This document shows, piece by piece, positions 1 through 11,889 of a stretch of DNA of 64,000 bases; the first letter of the stretch is position 1; every line of letters starts with the position of its first letter. Below the pieces are notes generated by a model. That model was given only the letters and a program-made list of their open reading frames with translations, was not told the origin of the DNA and ran no database searches. Origin of the DNA: Euclidia mi (lineage: Eukaryota; Arthropoda; Insecta; Lepidoptera; Erebidae); NCBI GenBank assembly GCA_944739405.2, contig OX123193.2, positions 14,062,519 to 14,126,518 on the forward strand, read 5' to 3'. The position numbers were made by a program, and so were the translations under genes.

Positions 1-7
1 AAAGCTT

Positions 8-234
8 GCTCTTTTATGGGTATTTTCTAAGCTCGTTTGATTTCATATTACACTTGCTAAATGCTATTGTAAGATGTCAGACTAATATCAGCATTGCATA
101 AGAGCACTGTGACTACGTGCATTTCAGATCTTATTTGAAACTAATATAAGATCAATAGCACTGGATAAGTATGATATTAGAGTAATTTTGGATCAACAAA
201 CTTACAATACAAAAGACAAGACCCATAAAAGAGC
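8..234. repeat. Short inverted-repeat element (MITE-like)
   Basis: A perfect 14-bp inverted repeat, GCTCTTTTATGGGT at 8-21 and its complement at 221-234, brackets about 200 bp of AT-rich sequence with no open frame. The size and terminal symmetry fit a non-autonomous DNA transposon. The left end lies at the window edge, so a target-site duplication cannot be judged. It could also be a chance inverted repeat, but 14 perfect bases at this spacing make that unlikely. Confidence 0.45.
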
Positions 235-2470
235 GTTTGATCTTAGATCGATTTTGGGAATAACTAATTTTAATAGTTTTAAGAGTAATTTTGCTGGCCA
301 TATTCTATTTTAAATTTTTAAATTTAATAGTTATAATGGATTACAAAAACCGCGCGCGCCGATTTCGTGTCCGTATAGCCTTAAGATTAAGATATTTTCT
401 TTTCTCTCTGTCGATTTAACGTTTTATGTAAAATTGCGAGGAATCCTAATTTATTCCAATATGGAGTTATCTTTAGTATACCGAATGCCAAAATTAGTGT
501 AAACAATCTTACATTAGTCTAATAGTGCGCTGGTAAAATGCAGCTATACTAATGGCGACACTATCAATACAAATTAACAAATAAAATAATTAAACGAGAA
601 CATGAAATACCTTATTTAACAAGGCGCATGAATTTTGAAACGTAAAACGAGGTCTAATTAACAGTAAATAATAAATTCCAATACGATTACTTACCGTAAA
701 GCTTAAATACGCGCACTTGATAATATCGGCAATTTAGTATAAACATTAACTTTACGCAACTTTAATTTGTTTACATTTAATTTCAAACCAACACTCACAC
801 GAACTTTTAAGTTGGATCTGACGTAAAATTCTCAAAATATTCTAACCTTAGACCAATATAAGCCAATGCAGGCTTACAAGATACTTACGTAAAAGTAATA
901 TGAGCCTAAGTCGGCTTAATTTTGGCTAGATTTCAGTAATTTCAAACAGCATTCAATTAGACTGATATTAGAACGATATTAAACTAAATATGCTTATAAT
1001 TAGTGCCCAAACCCAGGCTTATATCATTATATAGGAGTGATGTAAGAGCAAAAAAACAGTAGTCTTGAGCTTGTTGTAAGCCTAGTTTTTGCTGGTTGGG
1101 GTGATTCTCTCGATATTGCAAACGATACCTTTGATATTTATAAAGGACGTTGAGTTTGTATCCTTTGTTACCCTTTGTTAAACGTTGGTTGTTTTTTGCG
1201 AAGAAGTGGAGACCGTAACTAAGCGTTATATGTACTTTGATTTAAACAGGAATCTGAACTTGCTTTTTGACGACAACGAGTAATTTATCTGAGCTATACT
1301 CACAACTACGTCAATTTTTAGAAGCAAGCAGATAATTCACAAATAATTATACTTAATATATTTCACCAAATCTTAATAGTGTAGTAATCAATAGTAGTTT
1401 AACTAAAAAATTCAATGAATTTCAAAGTTAGACTTCAAATAATTCAATAATCTTTGTTGTCGCTGAAATAAGTACAATTTAATTCTCGATGGTAATTTAA
1501 TAAATCAACTCAAAATGTGATGATTTCGAACTTGATAAAGGGAAATATTATACAAGGTTATGTAGCGGGTCTTACTCAACATAAATAATATATTTAAGGC
1601 ATGAATACCTCGGTTTTTGCCAACATTTCGACTGACTTGCTTCAGCCGTGGTCGCGGCGGGTCTGGTGAGCTCAGCGCCGTCCTTGTGTTGTGCGGGTTG
1701 TGGCACCTACCGTCACTTGAACATTTTATTGATAAAGGAATAAGTTTGGGCTAAATTATTAGTCGCTCGGCAAACGTTAATGATGATGAGACAGGCTCTA
1801 CTTGATTAATGTTGCGGCTTTGCATGTAAAGACCGAAAAACGTAATAATACTGCGGGCAAACATTTTCATTTCCGTATTTTTAATTCATGCCACGTATTG
1901 CTGTCTACCTAATACATTTTCCAAATTTTCTGCTGTATTTTGATATAAACTCTCACATAAATTCAGTAGATACAAATTTACACACATCATCATGAGGTCA
2001 TTCCTTAAACCATTTTGAATCCACAGCACCTCTAAACACACCATTAAAGCAAGTGTCTCTCCGATATTCGATAAAATAAAAATCACTGTGACCTATATAT
2101 AATATTCGAAAGTGAGTTCCAAGTGCGTGTTGAAATATAATACGTTTGTCAAGTGTCGCACTTTCACGCACGGCCGTGAATGTTGTATGTCTTCATAAAA
2201 AAGAAGAATGGTACACCAAGGTGCTTATCTATAGACAGGACTTTCTTAGTACAGCCGCTGAAGAAGCGATATAAAGTTGAAATATACGCTGAAAAAAGGT
2301 TTTCTATCGCATAAATTGCAAAAAATAGTGTTGTTTAGGTTCTGTGTTATATTATAACGTCGAGAGATGCAGCTTGTTTATGTGCACCTAAAATTTAATA
2401 AGGACCCGAGTGAACTTGACAGTTTTTTATGAAATTTTATGCAGCCGTATTGAAAATTCGATACAGCGAT
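235..2470. other. AT-rich intergenic DNA, no gene seen
   Basis: About 2.2 kb of AT-rich sequence without a convincing coding frame, RNA gene or recognisable element. A small GC-richer patch lies near 1,640-1,700. Only short random open frames occur. Confidence 0.5.
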
Positions 2471-2492
2471 AGCCTTTTTTTACGTTTGAAAA

Positions 2493-3705
2493 ATGAGTTA
2501 CCTCATGCATAAGCTGTTCTCAAGGGTTATTACAAACCGTCTCGTGCGTAGACTTAAGGAGTTTCAGCCACCCAAACAGGCCGGTTTTCAAGGAGGATAC
2601 GGCACAATAGACCACACCCACACAGTGTGGCAGATTATACAGAACACAGAGGAGTATAATCAGCCCCTGTGTTAAGCGTTTTTGGACTATGAGAAGTCCT
2701 TTGACTCCATTGAAACCTGGTCTGCTCTCGAGTCTGGTCAACGGTGCCAAGTCGATTGGAGATATGTCAAAGTGCAAACAGGTCTGTATGACGCCGGGAC
2801 TATGACCGTCCAAGTACAGAACCAACAGTCTAAGCCTATCCACCTGCATCGAATAGTGAGACAAGGGGATGTTATCTCCCTCAAATTGTTCACAAATGCA
2901 ATGACGGATATGTTCAAGACGCTGTATTGGAAAGGCGCGGTATTAACATAAACGGCGAGTACCTGTCATACCTAAAATTTGCAGACGATATCGTCATCGT
3001 GGCTGAAACCGTGCAGGACTTGCAGTATATGCTGAACAGCCTAGCCCATGAACATGTCATTGTCTCTCCGGAACCGATTACCCTAAATGGGGTCCCTCTC
3101 GAAGTTGTTCAGGAGTACGTCTACCTTGGGCAATCCTTGCAGTTGGGTAGAAACAACTTCGAGAAGGAGGCTGGCAGAAGAATACGGCTGGGCTGGGCAG
3201 CATATAGGAAACTCCGTCAAGTGTTTTCGTCACCCCTACCGCAAAGCCTTAAGACAAAGGTCTTCAACGAGTGCGTCCTACCCGTTATGACCAACGGAGC
3301 CGAGACGTGGACACTGACGGTGCGACTGGTCCACCAATTGAAGGTCGCTTAGCGAGCTATGGAGAGGGCTATGCTCGGAGTTTCTCTGAAGGATCGAATT
3401 CTTAATGAAGTGATCCGACAGAGAAACAATGTAATCGATATAGCTCAAAGAATTGGCAAGCTGAAGTGGCAGTGGGCTGGCCACATTTGTCGAAGAACCA
3501 ATAACCGTTGGGGTAGTCGTGTTCTAGAGTGGAGACCGCGCCTTCGCAAACGTAATATAGGACGCCCTCCAGTTAGGTGGAGTGACGATATACGCAAAGT
3601 GGCTGGCAGCGGCTGGACTCGAAAAGCTGAAAATCGTGCTTAGTGGCGTGCCATTGGAGAGGCCTATATCCAGCAGTGGACTCTTGCAGACTGATGATGA
3701 TGATG
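2493..3705 (+). pseudogene. Decayed RTE-type LINE, RT and C-terminal domain
   Basis: This is the 3' part of an RTE-clade non-LTR retrotransposon ORF, 5'-truncated inside the reverse transcriptase. Visible RT signatures in order are a fingers segment with QAGFQGGYGTIDH, a DYEKSFDSIE palm motif A, RQGD (motif B) and FADDIVIVAE (catalytic motif C). The RTE C-terminal region follows, with YLGQ, KWQWAGHICRR, GRPPVRWSDDI and a final GEAYIQQW. The frame is broken by in-frame stops at 2,673-2,675, 3,350-3,352 and about 3,641-3,643, and by a frameshift near 2,930. The element ends in a (TGA)n tail at about 3,692-3,705, typical of RTE insertions. It is an old dead copy. A second short RTE tail lies at 37,180-37,470. 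Confidence 0.85.
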
Positions 3706-3707
3706 AA

Positions 3708-3875
3708 ATTAAGGTGTTTTTTAATTTCAAAAGCCTCACGTATAATCCTTGAAAAAAACGGTGTTCTTTTGCGAGTATCAGACAGCAGACTTTGTTGTGT
3801 GACCATGTGGAACAAGGACCCAACCACTACCTGCGATTTGATACGTGAGCCTATTGAAATAAAAAACACCCTAAT
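3708..3875. mobile_element. MITE-like element with about 34-bp TIRs
   Basis: Imperfect terminal inverted repeats of about 34 bp (left 3,708-3,741, right 3,842-3,875) both contain a GGTGTTTTTTA core and end inward in a CTCACGTA-like block. The interior is about 100 bp and non-coding. The element begins directly after the (TGA)n tail of the RTE fragment. No clear target-site duplication was found, so superfamily assignment is not possible. Confidence 0.55.
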
Positions 3876-3924
3876 TTCAATAGGGAAGACGGAATGGAAC
3901 ATTCCAACCGTCTTCCCTATTGAA
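3876..3924. repeat. Near-perfect 49-nt palindrome
   Basis: Perfect 17-bp arms (TTCAATAGGGAAGACGG at 3,876-3,892 and its complement at 3,908-3,924) flank a 15-nt loop that is itself partly self-complementary. The palindrome abuts the right TIR of the preceding MITE-like element and may be a subterminal hairpin of the same element. Confidence 0.6.
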
Positions 3925-4026
3925 GTCCAGCTTGGGACCCAGTCATAAGGCTCATAAAACCCAAGAAGACAAAGTCACCAGAAGACCTAAGGACACTCAT
4001 TAGGAAGCTCATTCTGCGTAAATAGT

Positions 4027-5690
4027 AACACCAATAGTTCCGGATTCCGGCCTGGTTTTAGTACTATTTCAGCTCTACTTAAGGTGACTGGTGATATTAG
4101 GGCGGGCGTGAAGAAAGCCGAGGTAACTGTGTTAGTTTTGGTGGACTTCTCGAACGCCTTTAATACCGTCAGCCATGATGTACTTTTGGCCATCCTCTCC
4201 CACCATAATATTTCATCTAATGCTCGGGATTGGTTCTCTTCATATCTTCGTGGGCGCCAGCAATCGGTTCGCATTGATGAGACATCGTCAAATCTGTGTG
4301 ATCTGGACGCTGGGGTTCCACAAGGCGGAATTCTCTCTCCACTTCTATTCTCACTATTCATTAACCTCATCACTCACGAACTTCAGTGTGCGTATCATCT
4401 GTATGCTGATGACTTGCAGCTTTACGCTCAGGCAAGGGCGGACAGGCTGTCCGATGTCATTGCAGATGTTAATCGAGACTTACATGCCATAGCAGTGTGG
4501 TCTGACAGATTTGGCCTTTGCGTCAATCCTAGCCAAGCTATCGTTGTGGGAAGCCCGCGTATGATCACCAGAATAGATTTCACAAGCCTGTCGTCTGTAA
4601 CTTTTAACGGGTGTGCTATACCATTCTCGACATCTGTGAAAAATCTTGGTCTACACATAGATGGCAACCTTGACTGACGGACCTAGATTTCAGTTGTCAG
4701 CCAAAAAGTATTCGGGACTTTGCGCTCACTGTACCGTCTCAAAAATTTCTTCCATCCAAAATTAAAGCAATGCTTGTGCAAACTTTAATCTTCCCTATAA
4801 TTGACTATGGTGACGTGTGTTATCTCGACCTGAATGCAGATCTACTCAACAAACTTGACCGACTTCTCAATTATTGCATTCGGTTCGTTTTTAATCTGCG
4901 TAAGTTCGATCACATTTCCAAATTTCGCAAAGAATTAAAATGGTTGCCGATTCGTCAGCGACGAAATTTGCGTACTCCGACGACTTTATACTCTTTTCTC
5001 CACTCTCCTAACGGGCCGTCATATCTAGTACCTTATTTTCAATATCTCTGCTCCAACCATGATAAGAACTTGCGATCTACTAATAACCTTCTCCTTCTCT
5101 GTCCATCTCACTCTTCTAGCTTAGTACATTCTTCTTTCAATATCCAATCTATCCTTCTTTGGAATGCTCTCCCTCCCGAAGTTAGGACGGCCACTAGTCG
5201 TGCCACGTTCAAGTTTAGAGTTCGCCAGCTGTTGTATAGCGAGTTGTTGGAACTTTCTCAGTAGCAATTCACTACTTGTTACTAACAAGTAGTGAATTGC
5301 TACTTGTTAGTAACAAGTAGCAATTCACTTGCATTCTATCTTTTTAACTATAATTTATTTTCATGTGTATGTATATTATTAACTGTTAGTAATCTTTCTT
5401 CTTAAATACTTATTTTCATGTATAGGTATATATTATATATGTATTTATATATTTATTTATATATATGTATAGGTATACTTATGTATTTTGTTGTGTATTT
5501 ATATTTAAATTATAAGTATATATTATATTGCGTATTCTCTTTAATTTTTCTCTTTATGTGTAGTACACACCTGCCATGATCATCTCTGCATCACCTAAAG
5601 GTTGACTGGGAGAAAATGCCTATAGGCATTAAGTCCGCCTTGTGCAATGTATTTTGCAGGAAGTTTTTAAATAAATAAATAGTTGAAAAA
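4027..5690 (+). pseudogene. Decayed LINE, RT domain to 3' tail (Jockey/CR1 group)
   Basis: This is a 5'-truncated non-LTR retrotransposon. The open segment 4,084-4,677 carries the RT palm: VDFSNAFNTV (motif A), GVPQGGILSPLLF (motif B) and YADDLQLYAQ (catalytic motif C). It is interrupted by a TGA at 4,675-4,677 where a Trp is usual. A frameshift precedes the second open segment, 4,770-5,264, which encodes the post-RT region with an LWNALPPEVR motif typical of the Jockey/CR1-like group. The 3' UTR includes GGCATTAAGTCCGCCTTGTG-type sequence and ends in a short AAATAAATAAAT tail near 5,676-5,688. Clade assignment is by recognition only. Confidence 0.75.
5262..5331. repeat. Clustered palindromes at a LINE stop codon
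   Basis: A perfect 19-bp inverted repeat (5,262-5,280 and 5,284-5,302, three-base loop) begins on the TAG stop of the LINE frame. Pieces of the same motif (TAACAAGTAG / CAATTCAC) are then repeated to about 5,331. It could form a strong hairpin at the start of the LINE 3' UTR, or be a local palindromic expansion. Confidence 0.7.
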
Positions 5691-6262
5691 TGTTCGGGTA
5701 CTTTGAGATAACTTATACATTCAAGAAAAAGACAAATATCCGCTCAGTCTGGCGTGAACATAAATCCTATAAAGAATTCGAAACGTCGGCATCGGCTAGA
5801 AATAAAAATGTAGTTTCTAAATCATTCGGTTTAAATGTAATAACTTGTCAAACCAATATAACGCGATAAAATCCGTAAACTGTAGTTTAATTTCAAAGCC
5901 ATAATATGATTTATATAAACTAACTGTGATTATTATAATGATAAAATTATCCGATCTGCCGATCAATCATGAAATCTTGCTGATCAAGTAGTTATATTGC
6001 AGACTGAATGTTTATTATGCAAACTAATGTTATTGTAAGCTGCCTATTTATGATTTAATGTTTGCCCATTATAAAGATTATTTACGGGAGAAGGATTGCT
6101 GCCTGATTTTTTTTATTGCAAACAAAATCTTTGTATGCTGAACAAATTATTTAAATGCTGTTTTTTGTAGCTTACCAAATTTTAGGTCACAATGTGTTAA
6201 ATGTCAAATTAAAAGAAATTATGTATGTAACTTAAAAGAAACATACATAGAATATTCTTGAT
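5691..6262. other. AT-rich spacer, no feature seen
   Basis: Non-coding AT-rich DNA between the LINE tail and the errantivirus-like insertion. Its last bases, ACCT at 6,263-6,266, are the duplicated target of that insertion. Confidence 0.5.
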
Positions 6263-6266
6263 ACCT

Positions 6267-6633
6267 AGTTATGGATGACGCATCCCATACCAAAGTACAG
6301 AGACAACCATTATTTTAATACCCCTTTGTTTTGTTAATAAACTTAATCGATGTAGATCAATTACTAATGAGTTTATAGAAATGAATCATGGCGTGAGCCC
6401 ACCTACGGTGGCCCGCACACCTCTTTGTGTTTAACTTAGTATAAGAACTGTTGTACTGAATAAAGTCAGTGAGTCTTGAGCAGTCTTGAGTTGTAGTCGA
6501 GTAATCTTTCGTCCGTCTCGTAATAATCTTGTAAGCGACTTAATATAAATATTGTAAAAGTATATTAAAATAAATATAGTTATTTGTTGAAAGTCTTTTT
6601 TAAAAGATACAACAGCTCCCGCAAAGTTTGACT
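6267..6633 (+). repeat. 5' LTR of the errantivirus-like element
   Basis: A 367-bp LTR starting AGTTATGG and ending GTTTGACT. The AGTTA start is usual for insect errantiviruses. An AATAAA hexamer lies at about 6,459-6,464. It matches the 3' LTR except for three substitutions and a 4-bp AGTA-type indel in the (GTAAAAGTA) stretch. Confidence 0.93.
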
Positions 6634-6650
6634 GGCGCAGCCGGTAGGAT
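6633..6650 (+). promoter_or_regulatory. Primer binding site, tRNA-Ser type
   Basis: TGGCGCAGCCGGTAGGAT begins at the last LTR base and closely resembles the 18-nt primer binding site complementary to the tRNA-Ser 3' end used by several Drosophila errantiviruses (17.6 type). Minus-strand DNA synthesis would start here. Confidence 0.8.
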
Positions 6651-6956
6651 TTCCGCGTCGTAAATTAACTTCAAATCAGTTAAACACGTCGATCGCTTTC
6701 TTGCGGTATTACGGAAATCCACGAACCAAACAAATAAGTCAACGAAGCAGCGGCAGAGACGAAGATCAAGACCCAAGACTCAACTCCGTGGAGCATGCAT
6801 AATCTGTAAGTAGACCCAAATCGCTATTCCTTTCTATTAACCTTATTCCACTGTAATATTGTAAGTGTCTAAAAAGTTTGAGCAGCGTTATTTCCAAACA
6901 TCGAAATATACTGTAGAATTTTTATAAGACGTTAGTGTAAGTTTAAATTAATTAAA

Positions 6957-8120
6957 ATGGATAAAATTTGTAAGATTCCTAAGGAATTAACTTAAGTGAT
7001 CCCAAAGTTCGATGGCGATTCACAATTATTAAACTTGTTTATCACAAAATGTGAATATGTTATAGAGTGTTGTAGAATTAAAGAAAATCCAGAGCAAGAT
7101 TTATACTTATTTCATGTTATTACTTCAAAGCTGATAGGTAAAGCAGCATCGTTGATAAGTGAACGTAGGGACTTAGATAACTGGCATATTTTAAAACGCA
7201 CCTTAGAACAGCATTTCGGTGATCCAAGGTCAGAGGAATGTATTGCTATTGAGTTAGAAACAATGAAAATTAATAATGGCGAATCATATTTAGATTTCTG
7301 TAATAGAATTCAACACGTGAGGAGTACTTTAATCGCTAAAGACAACTTAACTTTAGACGAAACTCTCCGTGCGAGTAAAGTTATAATTTATAATAAGATG
7401 TCAATGAATGTATTTTTATATAACTTAACGGAAGACTTGTTAAGAATTGTTAGATTAAAAGCATGTAATACTTTAGAAGAGGCGTTAAGTGTAGTTTTAG
7501 AAGAAGTTAATTTTTATTACCAATATAATGCGCAAAATAAAACGAAGGTTTCACAGTATAAACCTCAGAATTCTTTTAATTTAGCAAATAAATTTGGTAC
7601 GAAACCAGTATTTCAAAATACATTTAATAATAATAATAATCAACAATTTAAATTTGGTATTCCACAAATACCACAAAACAAATTTAATATGCAGAACCCG
7701 GCTTCTAAGCAGTCAGGTAGATTTAATTTACACGGTCAAAACCAAGTAAAACCTAATTATAATAATAATCAATTTGGATATAAACCAAATTTTAATAATA
7801 ACAATCAGTTCGGATATAAACCTAATAATAAAAACAATCAGTTCGGATATAAACCAAATTATAATAATAATCAGTTCGGTTATAAACCCAATTTTAATAA
7901 CCAGCAATTCGGTTATAAGCCAAATTTTAATACAAATCAGTTTGTTAATAAACCTAATTTTAACAATCATCAATTTAATACTAAACCTCAGCCAAATAAA
8001 TCGGATGATGTGACAATGCGCACAGCTCCGCAGCCGAAAGTGCAACAAGCGCGTGTAAATGAATTGTACGATGAAAATGGAAATTTTCAGATGGATACTT
8101 TAGACGAAAGTATGAGATAA
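6957..8120 (+). pseudogene. gag: gag of the errantivirus-like element
   Basis: The Gag structural protein frame. The likely start is ATG at 6,957 (AAAATGG context), but a TAA at 6,993-6,995 stops it after 12 codons. The same frame then stays open for 374 codons to TAA at 8,118-8,120. The N-terminal two thirds resembles an errantivirus capsid region (FDGDSQLLNLFITKC near its start). The C-terminal third is Asn-rich and carries about seven imperfect repeats built on NQFGYKPN (DNA about 7,760-7,980). No CCHC zinc knuckle is present, which is usual in this group. A slippery heptamer for the gag-pol shift lies at 8,081-8,087. The premature stop looks like a point lesion; translation from a downstream site is possible but unsupported. 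Confidence 0.85.
8081..8087 (+). promoter_or_regulatory. -1 frameshift slippery heptamer A AAT TTT
   Basis: In the gag frame the codons read GGA AAT TTT, so AAATTTT fits the X XXY YYZ slippery pattern. A -1 slip here enters exactly the pol frame, which has its last upstream stop at 8,072-8,074 and is open through the gag stop at 8,118-8,120. The usable overlap is only about 45 nt, and this is the heptamer I found in it. Confidence 0.7.
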
Positions 8121-11100
8121 TAAATATTAATTGTTTTTCAAAGTTAAGATTGCCACATATAAAAATACCAGAAATAAATGCTACATTTATGATAGATACG
8201 GGAAGTTCTAGATCATTTATTAGCCCTAAAAAGGTGGAACAGTATTTTAAGAATTATGTTTGTTATGAACCATTTGAAGTTATTAGTACTCATGCTTCGA
8301 GTCAACATAACAGTGTTATTTATATTCCTTCATTTCCAACTTTTAATTGTTCAGATATACATAAGTTTTACGTATACGATGTAGACAGTCGTTACGATGG
8401 GTTGATAGGAAGTGATTTATTAAAATATTTAAATGCAAAAATAGATATGCAAAATAATATAATATATACACAACATAGTAAGATACCTTTAATATATAGT
8501 CCAACATGCCAAATAAATATTGCACCGCGATGTGAACAGCGTGTAAAATTGCCAACAAATATACAAAATGGAAATGCTATAATGAATTATGTTTGTTTTA
8601 TGAAAGGTGTTAGGATGCCTAGTGCATTAGTTAAGTGTGAGAATGGTTATGCTACTACAATAATTCAAAATACGTTAGACAAAGAATTAAGATTAACAGT
8701 TACGAAACCATTTATTGTAACAGAATATAATAATTCTCAAATCGAATTAAATTTTAATGATAATATAAATAATTTAGAAATAGATCAAATATTAACCGAA
8801 AATTTAAATAAATTAAGATTAGATCATATGAACGACGAGGAACGTGATAAGATTAAAACATTGTGTACAGAGTATAAAGATATATTTTACTCAGAAAAAA
8901 TACCTCTTACTTTTACAAATAAAGTTAAACATCATATAAGAACACAGAATGAAGATCCAATTTTTATTAGGCCCTATAGGCAGCCACAAGTTATAAATGA
9001 AGAAATAAATAAGCAAGTAAAGAAAATGTTAAAAGATAATATTATATCAGAATCTCATTCTCCTTGGAGTGCTCCTGTGCACTTAGTCCCAAAGAAAATG
9101 GACGCATCTAATGAAAAGAAATATAGGTTAGTTATAGATTATACGAAATTGAATGATATAACAATAGATGATAAATATCCTTTACCTAATATAAATGATT
9201 TATTTGATTAGCTAGGTAGAAGCTGCTATTTCTCTACTTTAGACTTAGCTAGTGGATATCATCAAATAGAATTAGCTGAAGAAGATAAACAAAAAACTGC
9301 ATTTAGTACGCAATCAGGTCATTATGAATTTTCAAGGATACCGTTTGGACTTAAAACTGCACCCGCAACTTTTCAGCGTACAATGGACAATGTTTTAAGA
9401 GGGTTACAAGGACTACATTGCCTGGTATACCTAGATGACATTATAGTATTCTCATCAAACTTAAATGAGCATATAGATAAGTTAAAAAGTATATTTAATA
9501 GATTACGAGAAACGAATCTAAAAGTTCAACTAGATAAATCAGAAATTATTCGTAAAGAAGTACTTTATTTAGGCCATACAATTACTCCAGAAGGATTGAA
9601 GCCAAATAATTATAAGATAAATGCTATACTTAATTACCCACTACCTCGTAATATAACAGAAATAAAAAGTTTCCTAGGATTGATAGGATATTATAGAAAG
9701 TTTATCAAAGATTTTGCTAAAATAACACAGCCAATGACGGCTAGATTAAAGAAGAAATGCACAATGCCATTTACTGACCAAAGATATATAGAATCATTCC
9801 AAAAATGTAAAGAATTATTAACTAATTCACCTATTCTTCAATATCCAGATTACACTAAACCATTTATTTTAACAACTGATGCATCTGAGTTTGCTTTAGG
9901 CGCTGTCCTATCTCAAGGAACAATAGGCAATGATAAACCAATAGCATATGCAAGCAGAACATTTAATGATGCAGAGTCACGTTATAGTGTTACGGAGAAA
10001 GAACTTTTAGCTATTGTGTGGGCCGTAAAACATTTTCGCCCATATCTTTACGGTAAAAGATTTGTTATTGTTACTGATCACAAACCCCTTGCTTGGCTTA
10101 ATTCCCTTAAGGAAACAAATAGTAGATTAACAAGATGGCGTTTACGTTTAGCTGAATATAATTTTGAGATAATACATAAAAGTGGTAAGTTAAATAGTAA
10201 CGCAGTTGCGTTATCACGTATAAGAATAAATGCTACTGAAGAAGACACTTTGTCAACTCAAGCGAATAAAGATAAGGATGAAAATTTAAAGAAATATGTT
10301 AAACAATTAACGAGAGATATTAAAACTTTAAGTAAACCAGAAAAGATGGAAACTGATTCAGATAAACCAATAAGTATTCATGACTCAGATTCAGATAGAA
10401 CTTATAAATCAGTCAGCATAGGTAGTTCAACTTTAACTGCTTCAGAAATTAAAAATATTGAAACTATTCATTCAGCCGAAGACACTGAATCTCAAGGCAT
10501 TCCTATATTACAAGAAGCGGTAGATACGAAGCCTTACCAAATATTAGTATATACTTGGTTGATAGATAAGTTATTAGTTAAAGTATTACCCGTGAAAAAA
10601 CAACGAGTATTAGAAGTTCATTTACCTACTAACAGACCAGATTTAGTTAAACAATTTTTGAAAGAATATGTTAGAAATAAAACTACATACTTTATTTATT
10701 TTGAAGATGACATACATCGCACACAATTTACAGAAGCAATTATATTTTTATTTAAGAAAGAACTTGTTAAATGTTATGAATGTACTAAGCGTGTAGTAGA
10801 CGTAGAAGATGAAAATGAGCAAATAGATATTATAAAGAAATACCATGTAGGCAAAACTTGTCACAGAGGTATTAAAGAAACTTTAGCACATATTAAGAGA
10901 ACATATTTTTGGTATAATATGCCACAAACTATTTCAAGCCTTATAAATTCTTGTGAAATATGTAAAATAATGAAATATGATAGGAAACCAATAGAGCCAA
11001 AACTTCAGTTAACCCAAACACAAAATAAACCCTTACAAGAGATTTTTATTGATTTATTTAATATAGAAAGTAAATATTATTTAACCATTATAGATGCTTT

Positions 11101-11889
11101 TAGCAAAATGGGACAAGCTATTGAAATCCCTAATAGATCTACACCTGAAGTGGTGAGAGCTTTAATCAAATACTTTTCGTTGTACGGCGTACCACTAAAA
11201 ATTAGTGCTGATGCTAGTACAGAATTTAATAACATATTAATGAAAGAACTTATGTCTTTATATAAAATAGAAATACACATAGGAACTCCGAATAATCCAA
11301 ACTCAATGGGACTTATCGAAAGATTCCATTCTACTATTATAGAAATATATCGTTTAGCTAAATATGATCATAAGTATACTGATGCAGCGTCTGTAATGAC
11401 TTATTCAATTATGGCATATAATCATAGTATTCATTCCACTACAGGAATGACACCTTTTGAAGTTTTGTTAGGACATACAGATTCAAGACACGTATTTGAT
11501 AATGATTTCGAAAAACAATATATGCAACATTAATTAAAGAACATGCCCAAAGAACAAAATATCTTTATAAACATTTAACGGAAAAAACTATACAAACGAA
11601 AGAGAAAATTATAGAAAAGAAAGGTGGAGAAACAAATATTAAATTAAATATCGGTGATAAAGTTTACGCTAAAGATATAAATAAAAGAAGTAGTAAAGAT
11701 AAACCCAGATTTGTTGAAGCGGAAGTAATAGGCGAAACGAATAGAAATGTAGTTCCAATAAAAGTTAAAAATCGCGAAACCAAAGCACCATTAAAGAATA
11801 TTAAACGTCCTCCGCAGATACATCCTAATCGCACTGGCGGTCAGCACGATGACGTGACTCCAGGCCCTTCAACTTCAGGCGTTACTTGA
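8087..11889 (+). pseudogene. pol: pol: protease, RT, RNase H, integrase
   Basis: The Pol polyprotein is in the -1 frame relative to gag. Domains in order: aspartic protease with MIDTGSS near 8,190; reverse transcriptase, with a YLDD catalytic box near 9,430; RNase H with TTDASEFALG near 9,870 and TDHKPLAWL near 10,075; integrase with an HHCC zinc region near 10,840-10,970 and a D,D,E core ending in GLIERFH near 11,310. An in-frame TAG at 9,209-9,211 interrupts RT, and a frameshift near 11,525-11,533 splits off the integrase C-terminus, which runs to TGA at 11,887-11,889. The ADAS segment at the second integrase Asp departs from the usual D-x-G spacing, and the RNase H end has NAVALSR where NADALSR is typical. 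This copy cannot make full-length Pol without suppression. Confidence 0.9.

Noticed and set aside
8343..8558. Minus-strand frames opposite gag and pol, for example 7,728-8,048 and 8,343-8,558
   Set aside because: Antisense shadows of AT-rich repeat and pol sequence; the sense frames carry clear domains.
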